Assembly (NCBI GenBank): GCA_029855935.1
Contig: JAGSHN010000030.1
Span: 39,528 to 103,527 of the forward strand
DNA length: 64,000 nt
Direction of reading: 5' to 3'
From: Candidatus Thorarchaeota archaeon
Lineage (GTDB): Archaea; Asgardarchaeota; Thorarchaeia; Thorarchaeales; Thorarchaeaceae
Part shown: one piece after another, positions 35,722-43,870 of the stretch
Position numbering within the stretch: the stretch's first letter is position 1
Layout: each line of letters starts with the position of its first letter
Made by a program: the position numbers and the translations under genes
Notes under the pieces: generated by a model
Database searches by the model: none
Seen by the model: only the letters and a program-made list of their open reading frames with translations
Told to the model about the DNA's origin: nothing

Positions 35722-37950
35722 CTATCTGCTCCATCGGTCGGTGGTGGCGAGGACCGACAGGGCAGAACCGGACACAGTCGACAAGAAGCCTGACGTCCAG
35801 TCTGGCATTGAGGGCGCCTCACCGCTGTCGAGCATCTGCTGCCACTGTTCGTCGGTGAGTCTGTCGCTCATCGGCTGGGTGAACTCATAGTAGGAGAATG
35901 TGCCACCACGGGTCAGTACGATGGCACCGTCAATGTATACTGCGACGTAGATCATCATCGGATCACCCACCGCCTCTTCCAGAACCCGTCCGGAGTTGGG
36001 GTCTGTATGGACGTCAGCCACGAGTGCCATCCTCTTGTCAGCATAGTTCGTGAGCTCGTCATCAGCCGGTATCGACGAGATTGAATCGAGCGTGCCACCC
36101 ACATGTCTGAGGAGGTCCTTCTCCGTGGAATTGAGCGGCTCGCCCTGCAGCTCCTTGATGGAGATTGCTCTGAGGCCAAGAAGCAGATCCTCAAGCGTGC
36201 TGAGCTTGGACAGCAAGTCCTCCCTGACAAGACCACGTGACCCAATGCCCGAGAGCATCATCCCGCACAGGGAGGCGAGGCGCCCGTACAGCGCAGGAAC
36301 GGGCTCCACATAGCCCGGATAGGGGTTCGTGGGCGGCATTGATGTCCGGAAGGTGTACGACTGTTTGGCGTACAGTATGGTGTCGTGCCTGAGCTCGGTC
36401 CACGAGGCAAGCGCCGTCATCAGCTGCTTATCGACCCAGGCCTGGCTCTGCATGAACGTCGGATGTCGGTCGGTGGGCGGGTTGAGCAGCGGCAGCAGGC
36501 TGTAGAGCCACAGATAGTAGAGGTTGGATGTCCAGGTCTCCGGAGGAAGCGAGTTGATCTGCTCCCGGAGCCGGGCCATCTGATTCACATAGCCAGGATA
36601 GTCCTTCTCACTCTCAAGTAGGTCCCACGCGCGCTCGCTGCCCAGCGCCGCCATCACATCGAGACCCTTGGGCATGAACCGACCCTGAACGTGGACGTAG
36701 ACCAGCTGGCCGAGGATGTAGCTGTCCGGAACGTAGCGCTGCGACATGAATCTGAGGCCCTTCGTGTGCGAGATGTCCTCAGTGTCCATCAGAAGACTCG
36801 ACATTATCTGCGGGTCACGGAGGGTGTCCGCCTGCTGGATGAACTCAGTGAGCAGAGTGTCATTGTTGAGGTCGGCAAGTGAGGGATCGAGACCGTAGAT
36901 CCGTTCCACCAGTGTCAGATACTCCCGCGGCGTGAGATCGTCAGCATCGCCCACAAAGAACGCTGTTGGGATGTAGATTGCATCCCATGCGTCATAGCCC
37001 GTCACGCCAACACCAAGTCCGGGAACATTCCCCTCAAGGGCGAGGGTGATGAGAATGGCCTGTGCCGTCTCGTTCATCCCCTTGTCGTTGTTCCCGACGG
37101 GGCCATTGGGCATTAGTCTGAAGGCCACCCGGCCGTACCACATCATCGCAAGGAAGTAATGCGAGAGCGTCTCACTCCGTGTGTAGTGGCCTCGTGGAAT
37201 GAACTGGCTGAAGTCCTCAAGATAGCCCATGAACCAGTCATCGGTGGCGCCCGCGTGCTCGTTGATGAGAGCAAGCACCTTGTCAACCTCGGCCTGAACA
37301 GAGGGGGTGAGTGTCACATCCTGGCCGAGAAGACTGGCTGCAACAGCAAAGAACATCACGTTCCTCTCTGCGGCGTCGCGCCAGCGTCCTGCGGGCGCCT
37401 GCTGATACTGTGTCTCAGAGGCGTCCAACATCATCATAGTCAGGTTGCCGAGAATGTCCCAGAAGGAGTAGACCTCGGCCTCCCGGAGAGCGTAGTCGTA
37501 CAGGACGTGAAAGGCGTGCAGCACGGCGTCGGAGGTCACGAACGAGGGAAGCCCCTCCTCCTCGTTGGCCACAAGTATCTCGTAGATCTGGTCGTAGGCG
37601 TTCTGAGGGACAACCACGAAGCCGTTCTGCTCGATCCTCGACCGCTGCTCTGGGGTCAGCTGCGAGAATCTGTCGAGGTTTATGACGTTGGCAAGACCAG
37701 GCGACAGAATATACTGGGGCGCGTTGGCCGTGAAGTTCTCGTCGTAGGGCACAAAGTCGGCAAAGGCGTGGTGTACCGTCGAGTCGACGTATATGCCGAG
37801 GCTGAATGTGATCGGACTACCTCTTGGGCCCGAGAACAGCCACGACACGAGCCCTACGCCCGTGAGGAGTCCTGCGGCAAGAAGGACTCCCAGCGTGCCG
37901 GTCGCGACCATCTTCTTCTTCGTGGTCGCATCAAGAGCGTTGAGTCTCAT
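35722..37950 (-). CDS. DUF3160-family membrane-anchored extracellular protein
   Basis: This protein of about 742 residues has one N-terminal membrane segment (VATGTLGVLLAAGLLTGVGL). The rest matches the DUF3160 pattern: NGFVVVPQNAYDQIYEI, LPSFVTSDAVLHAFHVLYDY, FSQFIPRGHYTRSETLSHYF, AMMWYGRVAFRL and, near the C-terminus, GGTFSYYEFTQPM. DUF3160 proteins are large extracellular proteins of unknown function. The minus-strand TATA-like element at 37975-37982 supports the ATG at 37950 as a leaderless start. It lies just upstream of dppA on the same strand, separated by a hairpin and dppA's own TATA box, so an operon is doubtful. Confidence 0.85.
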   Translation of the reverse strand: MRLNALDATTKKKMVATGTLGVLLAAGLLTGVGLVSWLFSGPRGSPITFSLGIYVDSTVHHAFADFVPYDENFTANAPQYILSPGLANVINLDRFSQLTPEQRSRIEQNGFVVVPQNAYDQIYEILVANEEEGLPSFVTSDAVLHAFHVLYDYALREAEVYSFWDILGNLTMMMLDASETQYQQAPAGRWRDAAERNVMFFAVAASLLGQDVTLTPSVQAEVDKVLALINEHAGATDDWFMGYLEDFSQFIPRGHYTRSETLSHYFLAMMWYGRVAFRLMPNGPVGNNDKGMNETAQAILITLALEGNVPGLGVGVTGYDAWDAIYIPTAFFVGDADDLTPREYLTLVERIYGLDPSLADLNNDTLLTEFIQQADTLRDPQIMSSLLMDTEDISHTKGLRFMSQRYVPDSYILGQLVYVHVQGRFMPKGLDVMAALGSERAWDLLESEKDYPGYVNQMARLREQINSLPPETWTSNLYYLWLYSLLPLLNPPTDRHPTFMQSQAWVDKQLMTALASWTELRHDTILYAKQSYTFRTSMPPTNPYPGYVEPVPALYGRLASLCGMMLSGIGSRGLVREDLLSKLSTLEDLLLGLRAISIKELQGEPLNSTEKDLLRHVGGTLDSISSIPADDELTNYADKRMALVADVHTDPNSGRVLEEAVGDPMMIYVAVYIDGAIVLTRGGTFSYYEFTQPMSDRLTDEQWQQMLDSGEAPSMPDWTSGFLSTVSGSALSVLATTDRWSR

Positions 37951-37974
37951 ACCCGAACACGGATGCCCGAGTGA

Positions 37975-37982
37975 ACTTAATA
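37975..37982 (-). promoter_or_regulatory. TATA-like box of the DUF3160 gene
   Basis: TATTAAGT on the minus strand is centred about 28 bp before ATG 37950, the spacing expected for leaderless archaeal mRNA. Confidence 0.5.
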
Positions 37983-38143
37983 CCACGGTCTAGAACAGCA
38001 CGTGTCTCGTGTGTCCAGAGTTTAGAACAGATAGAATGATGTCGAAGCGTATCTGTTGGCCCCTCAGTCCGTGCCGTTGCTGGCGAGGGGGCGTCCCAGA
38101 GCCGAAGGATTAATGGCCACTGATGCCCCCTCTGGTTGCAAGA

Positions 38144-38590
38144 ATGCCAGATGATCACATCGACTACGAGCCGAGCCTGAGGGGAACCACTCTCAGGGTC
38201 TACTGGTTCATGCTTCAGAAGGGCGGCCCAGCAGGGGTGAGAGAGGTACAACGTGCTCTCGGCCTGTCAAGTCCGTCGGTCGCGAGTCATCACCTGACAA
38301 AGCTCGAACGACTTGAGCTTGTGAGCAAGAACTCGAACAACGAATACGAGCTGACCAGGGTGGTGAAGGTAGGAGTTCTCCGGGAGTTCATCCGCTTTCG
38401 GGGAATCGTCCTGCCGAGATACTTCTTTCTCGCGGTGTTCTTCACAGTCTTTCTCGTCGTCTATCTGATAGTGACGTGGGGCAGCTATCCCACCTACTTC
38501 GACAGAGCCGCTGTTGTTGTCCTCGGTGTGGCGGGTGCCGTCCTCACGTGGTTTGAGACCTATAGACTGCTTCGTCTGAAGTTTGCGTGA
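38144..38590 (+). CDS. Membrane-anchored winged-helix regulator
   Basis: This protein of about 148 residues has an N-terminal winged helix (RVYWFMLQKGGPAGVREVQR, then LSSPSVASHHLTKLERLELV, residues ~15-60) and two membrane spans (YFFLAVFFTVFLVVYLIV and RAAVVVLGVAGAVLTWF). It is thus an HTH domain attached to the inner membrane face, a type common in archaea. ATG 38144 rather than 38123 is chosen because a TATA-like GGATTAATGG near 38107 places a leaderless start there. Targets are unknown. Confidence 0.7.
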   Translation: MPDDHIDYEPSLRGTTLRVYWFMLQKGGPAGVREVQRALGLSSPSVASHHLTKLERLELVSKNSNNEYELTRVVKVGVLREFIRFRGIVLPRYFFLAVFFTVFLVVYLIVTWGSYPTYFDRAAVVVLGVAGAVLTWFETYRLLRLKFA

Positions 38591-38694
38591 CCCAAAAGTA
38601 GTTGTGCCAGCCCCTGCCCGTCCTGTTGGTGAATGCGAGAACAAAGTGGGCATCCTGCCCACGCTATGACAGGCTAGATGGTCACCATCTCTGG

Positions 38695-38931
38695 TCACGC
38701 CTCCAGTGACTCGGCAAACGATCTTGGCGTGTACTCGAGAGCCTCTCTGCGCGCCTGAAGCTCCTCCCGCACTCTCTTCGTGACCCTGAACTCCTTCACA
38801 ATGTTCTGGACTATCTCACGCGCTGAGAGGTCGCCCCTCGTGAAGCCTATGGCCCCTGAGATGCAGAGGTTGGCGCACGTCTTGCAACCGATAATCAGAA
38901 CAAGGTGAGCGGGTGTATCAACAGAACAGTA
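38695..38931 (-). pseudogene. Start-less open frame with a CxxCxxxC motif downstream of vhuU
   Basis: An open frame of 78 codons follows an in-frame TAG at 38932-38934 and ends with TGA at 38695. It is strongly protein-like: VLIIGCKTCANLCISGAIGF, then GDLSAREIVQNIVKEF, and ends YTPRSFAESLEA. There is no ATG, GTG or TTG before the cysteine motif, and other frames upstream look non-coding. The motif could bind a metal or iron-sulfur cluster, but I do not recognise the family. It is either a gene fragment, a frameshifted gene, or a gene with an unusual start. It is in line with the vhu operon, about 100 bp after vhuU. Confidence 0.5.
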
Positions 38932-39034
38932 CTACGACTGCTCAGAGATTGGGAAACAAAGTCGTGAGGAAGGAGGGCAATTGGCAACCCTTGCGGGGTC
39001 GTCCGGCGTGGTCCCAACGGTTTGCGACCGGCCC

Positions 39035-39187
39035 TCATCCGCCGCCAGTCACCAGCTCCTTCCTTGCCAACTCGCGGCCCTCTTCGTCGACCACGACGAG
39101 ATGAGCGCCGCATGATAGTCAGCAGTCATAACAGCGGACTACCATCTCAATGAGATTCAGTAGTCCCTCTGGGATCTCTTCGCTCAT
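39035..39187 (-). CDS. vhuU: VhuU, selenocysteine-containing C-terminal piece of the [NiFe]-hydrogenase large subunit
   Basis: This 50-codon gene contains one in-frame TGA (39119-39121, codon 23). Read through, its start runs MSEEIPEGLLNLIEMVVR and the core is CYDC-Sec-LSCGAH. Hydrogenase large subunits end with an R-x-Y-D-P-C-x-x-C-x-x-H motif whose first Cys is a nickel ligand. Here R18, Y20, D21, L24, S25, C26 and H29 align and the TGA falls exactly on that Cys, while Pro is Cys22. VhuA upstream ends before this motif. VhuU as a separate selenopeptide is known from Methanococcales and reported in Lokiarchaeota. It starts 22 bp after vhuA, with GAGGA about 8-10 bp upstream. Sec incorporation is inferred; a TGA sequencing error is the alternative. 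A SECIS element should lie downstream. Confidence 0.85.
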
Positions 39188-39209
39188 TTCTCAGTCCTCA
39201 CATCCTGTG

Positions 39210-40526
39210 CTATACCTTCACTATCGGGTCTGGGAGCTTGAGGTCCTTGTGACCCTGCTGTTCAAAGATGAATCTCGCAGCGTCCATCAGACTCTTCTCG
39301 ATCCCAGCAATGTTGTTGTTCGTGGCAACTATGAGGTTGGCCCGGACGATATATCCGTTCTCATCGCACTCATAGTTGTGGATCAGCGTACCGCGCGGGG
39401 CCTCTACTATGCCGACACCGTCGCCAGCACGCGGCTCCACGTCTGACAGCTTGACGTCGGTGCTCACAATCTCTGGGTCCTCAAGCAACGCCTGAATGTT
39501 CTCTGCGGCCTGGACCATCTCGACGACACGCGCGTAGTGGTAGGCGAACGTGTGATGCGATGGCCGGCCCACAAGTTCCCGCATCTCCTCAAGCGCAGCC
39601 TGCGCCATCGGTGTCGCCATCTTGTCGGCCACATTGCAGCGGGCGAGCGTGTTGGCGCGCCAGATGCCATCCGGGTATCCTGCTGGCCTGTAGTAGATGT
39701 GCGTCGCGTACGAGTGGTTCGGTACGTGCTCGCCCACATACTTCGGATAGTCCTGTGGATCAAAGTCCACCTCGACCTTGCCGTCGGGGTTCATCACGCG
39801 GACCTTGCCATCGTAGATGTCGTGGACACCGTTGTTGGTCAGGCCCACGTAGTAAGTCGGCGTGACAGCGACCTTTGTGATGACATCGATGTAGTCGTTG
39901 ACGACCTTCTTTGCCAGGTCGACCGTCTTCTGTAGATTCTCCATCATCTCAGGGATCTGCTTGAGCCACTCGTCACGGACATCCTCTGACAGCGGACTCA
40001 GCATTCCACCGGGAATGCCCAGCGTTGGATGAATCGCCTTCGCGCCGACGGCCCTGCAGAGTTCCTGACCGAACTGCATCAACTTGATTGCCTGTACTGC
40101 GACATCCGGCAGATGCTTGAGAACGCCCGCCACGTTCCTGACGCCCGGAGGCGCGAACGGACCGAACACAAAGTCTGGCGCCGCGAGGGCGTAGAAGTGA
40201 ATCGCGTGGGATGAGAGCTGCTTTGCCTCGATAAGCAGCCTTCGCAACTTTATCGCCGCGGGAGGCGGAGTCACTCCCCACGCGGCCTCGACGGCCTTCA
40301 CAGAGGCGAGGTGGTGCGGAATCGGACAGATACCGCAGATTCTCGGTACAATCCGCGGTGCCTCCTCCATCGGGCGGCCCTCGAGGAACTTCTCAAAGAA
40401 CCTGGTGCTCGTCACGTTGAACTGAACGTCCTTGACCTTGCCGTCCTTGCCGAGGGTAATGGTCAGAGCTCCGTGGCCCTCAAGACGCGTGACGGGGTCT
40501 ATCTTGATGACTCTCTCTTCGGTCAT
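39210..40526 (-). CDS. vhuA: VhuA/MvhA-type [NiFe]-hydrogenase large subunit lacking its C-terminal motif
   Basis: This 438-residue protein is the catalytic subunit: DPVTRLEGHGALTI at the N-terminus and the proximal Ni-binding motif RICGICPIPHHLASVKAVE (~62), then SHAIHFYALAAPDF, GTLIHNYECDENGYIVRANLIVATNNN. It stops at LPDPIVKV without the distal DPCxxCxxH motif that normal subunits carry at their C-terminus. That motif is supplied by vhuU directly downstream, as in Methanococcus Vhu hydrogenase. With no C-terminal extension, no maturation protease cut would be needed on this polypeptide. It overlaps vhuG by 4 bp. Confidence 0.93.
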   Translation of the reverse strand: MTEERVIKIDPVTRLEGHGALTITLGKDGKVKDVQFNVTSTRFFEKFLEGRPMEEAPRIVPRICGICPIPHHLASVKAVEAAWGVTPPPAAIKLRRLLIEAKQLSSHAIHFYALAAPDFVFGPFAPPGVRNVAGVLKHLPDVAVQAIKLMQFGQELCRAVGAKAIHPTLGIPGGMLSPLSEDVRDEWLKQIPEMMENLQKTVDLAKKVVNDYIDVITKVAVTPTYYVGLTNNGVHDIYDGKVRVMNPDGKVEVDFDPQDYPKYVGEHVPNHSYATHIYYRPAGYPDGIWRANTLARCNVADKMATPMAQAALEEMRELVGRPSHHTFAYHYARVVEMVQAAENIQALLEDPEIVSTDVKLSDVEPRAGDGVGIVEAPRGTLIHNYECDENGYIVRANLIVATNNNIAGIEKSLMDAARFIFEQQGHKDLKLPDPIVKV

Positions 40527-41446
40527 TTGGTCTTTGCCTCCTCACGACGAATGCGTATCCTGCCCAGATGGCTGGACGGGTAGGAGAATCTCCAGAACAT
40601 ACCAAGTGGGTCCTTACACTTCTCAAGTATCTTGTCCGGCTCAATTGGAGCATAGGTCCCCAGCATGCCTACTCCGGCCGCGCCCTGGTCCTGAGAAATT
40701 GGCGGTACGGGGCCAAAACAGCCCCTGCACGTTGCACCGCGATTCACGCACTGTCCCTCGCAGAGGCCCCACGTGGCCGAACCGAGGCAGACGTATCCCT
40801 GTTCGAGCAGGCACCTGTCGGGGTCGGCGACGCCCTCGTACGGACGGAGGATCTCGGGGATGGGCGTCTCCTTCTTCTCCCGGTTGCAGTAGTGGCAGAC
40901 AGCATATGGCGGGAGCTCGATCTCCTTACCCTCGAGAAGGGCGCTGACAGCTGTGAAGATCAGGTCAGAGGTGGGCGGACAACCTGGAAGGTAGATGTCA
41001 AAGTCCACATAGTCGCTATTCGGCCGGATGACTGGCTCGAAGGGCGGCACGTTCTCGGTGGGCACCTGACCCCCACTGACTGTCTTGTTGTCCTTGAATT
41101 TCACCTTGAGCGCGTCCTCAATGTCATAGAAGTTGGCAAGTCCGGGTATGCCACCGAAGCACGAACACGAGCCGAACGCTATCAGCGTCTTGCACTTCTT
41201 CCTCATCGTCTTGAGAAGATGCAGGTCCTCCTCCGTTCTCGCAACGCCCTCGTAGAAGCCAACGGCTATCGACCCGTCGGGATAGGACTCTAGGTCTTTG
41301 TGCTTGAAGTCAGCGACACACGCCCAGAACTTGATGTCCAGCTTCGGCAGGACATCAGCCAGTCTCAGATGAATGTCCACCAGACTCTGATAACAGCCCC
41401 AGCAGGAGCTGCCCTGGCCCATGGCCACAGACACCGGTTCGGTCAA
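40523..41446 (-). CDS. vhuG: VhuG/MvhG-type hydrogenase small subunit
   Basis: This 307-residue iron-sulfur subunit has the [NiFe]-hydrogenase small subunit pattern: GSSCWGCYQSLVDIH at the N-terminus (proximal cluster), FGSCSCFGGIPGLANF, YLPGCPPTSDLI, AVCHYCNRE, GYVCLGSATWGLCEGQC and GATCRGCFGPVPP. It has no Tat signal, so it is cytoplasmic like Mvh. TTG 41446 is the start, with AGGAGG 7 bp upstream. It passes electrons from VhuA to VhuD and on to HdrA. Confidence 0.94.
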   Translation of the reverse strand: MTEPVSVAMGQGSSCWGCYQSLVDIHLRLADVLPKLDIKFWACVADFKHKDLESYPDGSIAVGFYEGVARTEEDLHLLKTMRKKCKTLIAFGSCSCFGGIPGLANFYDIEDALKVKFKDNKTVSGGQVPTENVPPFEPVIRPNSDYVDFDIYLPGCPPTSDLIFTAVSALLEGKEIELPPYAVCHYCNREKKETPIPEILRPYEGVADPDRCLLEQGYVCLGSATWGLCEGQCVNRGATCRGCFGPVPPISQDQGAAGVGMLGTYAPIEPDKILEKCKDPLGMFWRFSYPSSHLGRIRIRREEAKTK

Positions 41447-41688
41447 TTCCTAACCTCCTTCTTTTGGTAGATAAGCTCCTTTCCGTTCTGTCCGGCAATC
41501 TCCACCTCGCCCCACTTCACGAGACCCAAGAGATTCCAGACTATGAGTTCCTTAGGAAGGTCTGTCCGCTCGGCCAAGTCGCTGACCGTGGCCGGTCCAA
41601 GCGTCAGTGCCTCAGTGATCATTCGACGCTGCCTTCGTACGTCACCGCGATTCTCCTGGAAGAACTTCCTGAACACTGTCATCTCCAT
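41443..41688 (-). CDS. Small winged-helix protein inside the Vhu operon
   Basis: This 81-residue protein has a clear winged-helix pattern (RMITEALTLGPATVSDLAER, then LPKELIVWNLLGLVKWGEVE). It overlaps vhuD by 10 bp upstream and vhuG by 4 bp downstream, so it is made with the hydrogenase. It could be a local regulator or, since HTH folds also serve as protein interfaces, an assembly factor. The operon place is unusual for Mvh/Vhu systems. Its start ATG could be residue 1 or 3. Confidence 0.75.
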   Translation of the reverse strand: MEMTVFRKFFQENRGDVRRQRRMITEALTLGPATVSDLAERTDLPKELIVWNLLGLVKWGEVEIAGQNGKELIYQKKEVRN

Positions 41689-42125
41689 TGCCCCCTGAGA
41701 GGTCCTAGCTTGCGCACCTGCTCCGTCAGAAGCGTGACCCCGTCAGCAAAGATCTGTGCCTCCGAGGCACTTGCCCACTGTAGCCGAATTCGTCGGGGAT
41801 CAATGCCCGCCTGCTCGACTGCCCTCTTGATGAGGGCCCAGCGCGCACGCATCTTCAGGTTGCCACTTGTGTAGTGGCAGTCGCCCGGATGACAACCGGA
41901 CACGAGTACACCATCTGCACCCATATCCAGTGCAGCAAGTATGAACTCCGGGTCAATCCGTCCTGTGCAGTTGACTCTGATTATCCTCGCATTTGGCGGA
42001 TACTGTATCCTGCTCGTCCCAGCAAGGTCCGCTCCCGCGTAGGAGCACCAGTTGCAGCAGAACGCCACGATCTTGGGCTCCCAGTCCTCGCTGGTGGTCT
42101 TCGTCTCCTGTGCCGCTTCGGTCAT
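41679..42125 (-). CDS. vhuD: VhuD/MvhD hydrogenase delta subunit
   Basis: This 148-residue protein has the MvhD motifs IVAFCCNWCSYAGADLAGTS, RVNCTGRIDPEFI, and VSGCHPGDCHYTSGN. The [2Fe-2S]-binding cysteines are all ordinary Cys; no UGA interrupts the frame, unlike some VhuD homologues that carry selenocysteine. It links the hydrogenase small subunit to HdrA, electrons flowing to the bifurcating flavin. It overlaps hdrA(b) by 4 bp and has GAGGTGAG upstream. Confidence 0.95.
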   Translation of the reverse strand: MTEAAQETKTTSEDWEPKIVAFCCNWCSYAGADLAGTSRIQYPPNARIIRVNCTGRIDPEFILAALDMGADGVLVSGCHPGDCHYTSGNLKMRARWALIKRAVEQAGIDPRRIRLQWASASEAQIFADGVTLLTEQVRKLGPLRGQWR

Positions 42126-43870
42126 CTTGCCTCACCTCCGCTCATCTGCGCGGGCATCAGAAGTGCCTCTACCATCGACAGTATCTGGTCGTCAGTCGAG
42201 TGCAGCATCGTTATCGCACCACTGGGACAGCCCGCTGCACAAGTCCCACAACCGTGGCACTTGGCCTCGGTGACGTGAGCCACAGGGGGATCATGCGACT
42301 CGTCTATCGACATTGCTCCGTACGGACAGGCTGTGATGCACGTGTGACAGGACGAACACACATCGGGATTCACGCTTGCAACGGTCGACTCAATCTCGAC
42401 CTCGCCGCGGGCAAGCAGCGCAGCGGCCTTCGCCGCAGCCCCACTCGCATCCACGACCGTCTCCGAGGCGTTCTTTGCGGCCTGAGCAACACCTGCTATC
42501 ATAATGCCTGCAGTGTGAGTTGTGAGAGGAGCGAGCTTGATGTGCTCGGGGTTGAAGAATCCGTCACTGCTCCTCGTGAGGCTGAATATCTTGGCAATCT
42601 CCTCAACGTCCTCCGGTGGGACCATTGCCGACGCCAAGACGAGGATGTCTGGCTTGAACTCCAGCAGGTCGTCAGCGAGAACATCGCGCCATCGCATCGT
42701 TATCTTGCCTCTCTTCACCCAGACCTCCGGGCGCTCGTCAGGATTGTACTTGCTGAATATGACGCGTTTCTCTCTCGCAAGTCTGTGGATCTCCTCGTGA
42801 CCACGGCCGTAGGTGCGCACATCCTGATAGAGTACGACCACCTCATCGACTCGGTCCTTCAGGTCAGAGGCCGCCTTTGCAACGGCCGAACAGCAATAGC
42901 GGGAGCAGTGCTCGTGACCCTTGACGCCCGGCTCTCGCGACCCAACACAACCGATGAAGGCGAGCTTCTTCGCGGGCTTGCCATCACTGGGCCGCAAGAG
43001 CTCGTCGCTTGGTGGCATCTCCTGTAGCTCGGCCAGGGTCATTATGTCGGGCGAGTCCTCGTATGCATAGTATCCGATCGGCTTGAACGGCTCGAAGCCT
43101 GTGGCAACAATCACGGCTCCGACCTTGACCTTGTGTTCCTCGCCGGTCTTGTTACTCTTGATGGTGATGTCAAAGTTGCCAATGTAGCCATCCAGCGCGG
43201 TCACCTTGCTATCAGTATAGACCGTGATGAGGTCGTGGTCCATCACCTCGTCAATCATCGGCGAGACGACCTCCCGACCGGACCTGTCAGCCGGGAACAT
43301 ATGGGTCCAGTGGATGACGTGCCCGCCCAGCTGCGGGCGCTTCTCCACAAGGACGACCTCGAAGCCTCTGTCTGCAATGTCCAGTGCAGCGCGCAGACCA
43401 GCGATGCCACCACCGACAACAAGTGCGCGAGGAGTCACCTGCACCGTCTTGACAGGGATACTCTCCAGTCTTGCTGCTCGTGCCACAGACATCCTGACAA
43501 GGTCGATGGCCTTCTCGGTGGCCGCCTCAGGCTCGTGCATGTGACACCACGAGACGTGCTCGCGGAGGTTGACCTGCTCGTACAGGTACCTGTTCAGACC
43601 GCCCTCCTCGACAACGCGACGAAATGTCGGCTCGTGCATTCTCGGCGAGCAGCTTGCCACAACGACACGGTTCAGGCCGTGCTCTTTGATCTTGTCACGG
43701 ATGAGCTGCTGGCCCGAGTCAGAACACATGAACATCTCGTCAGTTGAGAAGACCACGTGTGGAAATGTCGCGGCCACCTTGGCCACTCGCTCCACATCCA
43801 CTGTGCCAGCTATGTTATGCCCACAGTGGCACACAAACACGCCAATCCTTGGCTCCTCGCTCTCAGTCAA
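42122..43870 (-). CDS. hdrA: HdrA(b): HdrA with N-terminal and C-terminal domains but no inserted ferredoxin
   Basis: This 582-residue HdrA has the N-terminal cluster domain (IGVFVCHCGHNIAG), FAD motif VVGGGIAGLRAALDIADRG, IGCVGSREPG and C-terminal two-cluster ferredoxin (VCSSCHTCITACPYGAM and CHGCGTCAAGCPSGAI). The usual cysteine segment after KTFPT is replaced by HMFPADRSGREVVSP, and the inserted ferredoxin is missing. These are the parts carried by the preceding hdrA(a). The two likely form a heterodimer in place of the usual homodimer. It abuts hdrA(a) directly, with no gap. Confidence 0.9.
   Translation of the reverse strand: MTESEEPRIGVFVCHCGHNIAGTVDVERVAKVAATFPHVVFSTDEMFMCSDSGQQLIRDKIKEHGLNRVVVASCSPRMHEPTFRRVVEEGGLNRYLYEQVNLREHVSWCHMHEPEAATEKAIDLVRMSVARAARLESIPVKTVQVTPRALVVGGGIAGLRAALDIADRGFEVVLVEKRPQLGGHVIHWTHMFPADRSGREVVSPMIDEVMDHDLITVYTDSKVTALDGYIGNFDITIKSNKTGEEHKVKVGAVIVATGFEPFKPIGYYAYEDSPDIMTLAELQEMPPSDELLRPSDGKPAKKLAFIGCVGSREPGVKGHEHCSRYCCSAVAKAASDLKDRVDEVVVLYQDVRTYGRGHEEIHRLAREKRVIFSKYNPDERPEVWVKRGKITMRWRDVLADDLLEFKPDILVLASAMVPPEDVEEIAKIFSLTRSSDGFFNPEHIKLAPLTTHTAGIMIAGVAQAAKNASETVVDASGAAAKAAALLARGEVEIESTVASVNPDVCSSCHTCITACPYGAMSIDESHDPPVAHVTEAKCHGCGTCAAGCPSGAITMLHSTDDQILSMVEALLMPAQMSGGEAR

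Noticed and set aside
38932-38934. In-frame TAG before the CKTCANLC frame read as pyrrolysine
   Set aside because: Nothing upstream of the TAG in that frame looks coding, so read-through has no support.
38895-39113. A 72-codon arginine-rich minus-strand frame overlapping vhuU
   Set aside because: It overlaps the far better supported vhuU in another frame and its sequence is low-complexity basic residues typical of a shadow frame.
41679-42125. VhuD as a second selenoprotein
   Set aside because: Some VhuD proteins contain selenocysteine, but all cluster positions here are normal Cys codons and the frame has no internal UGA.
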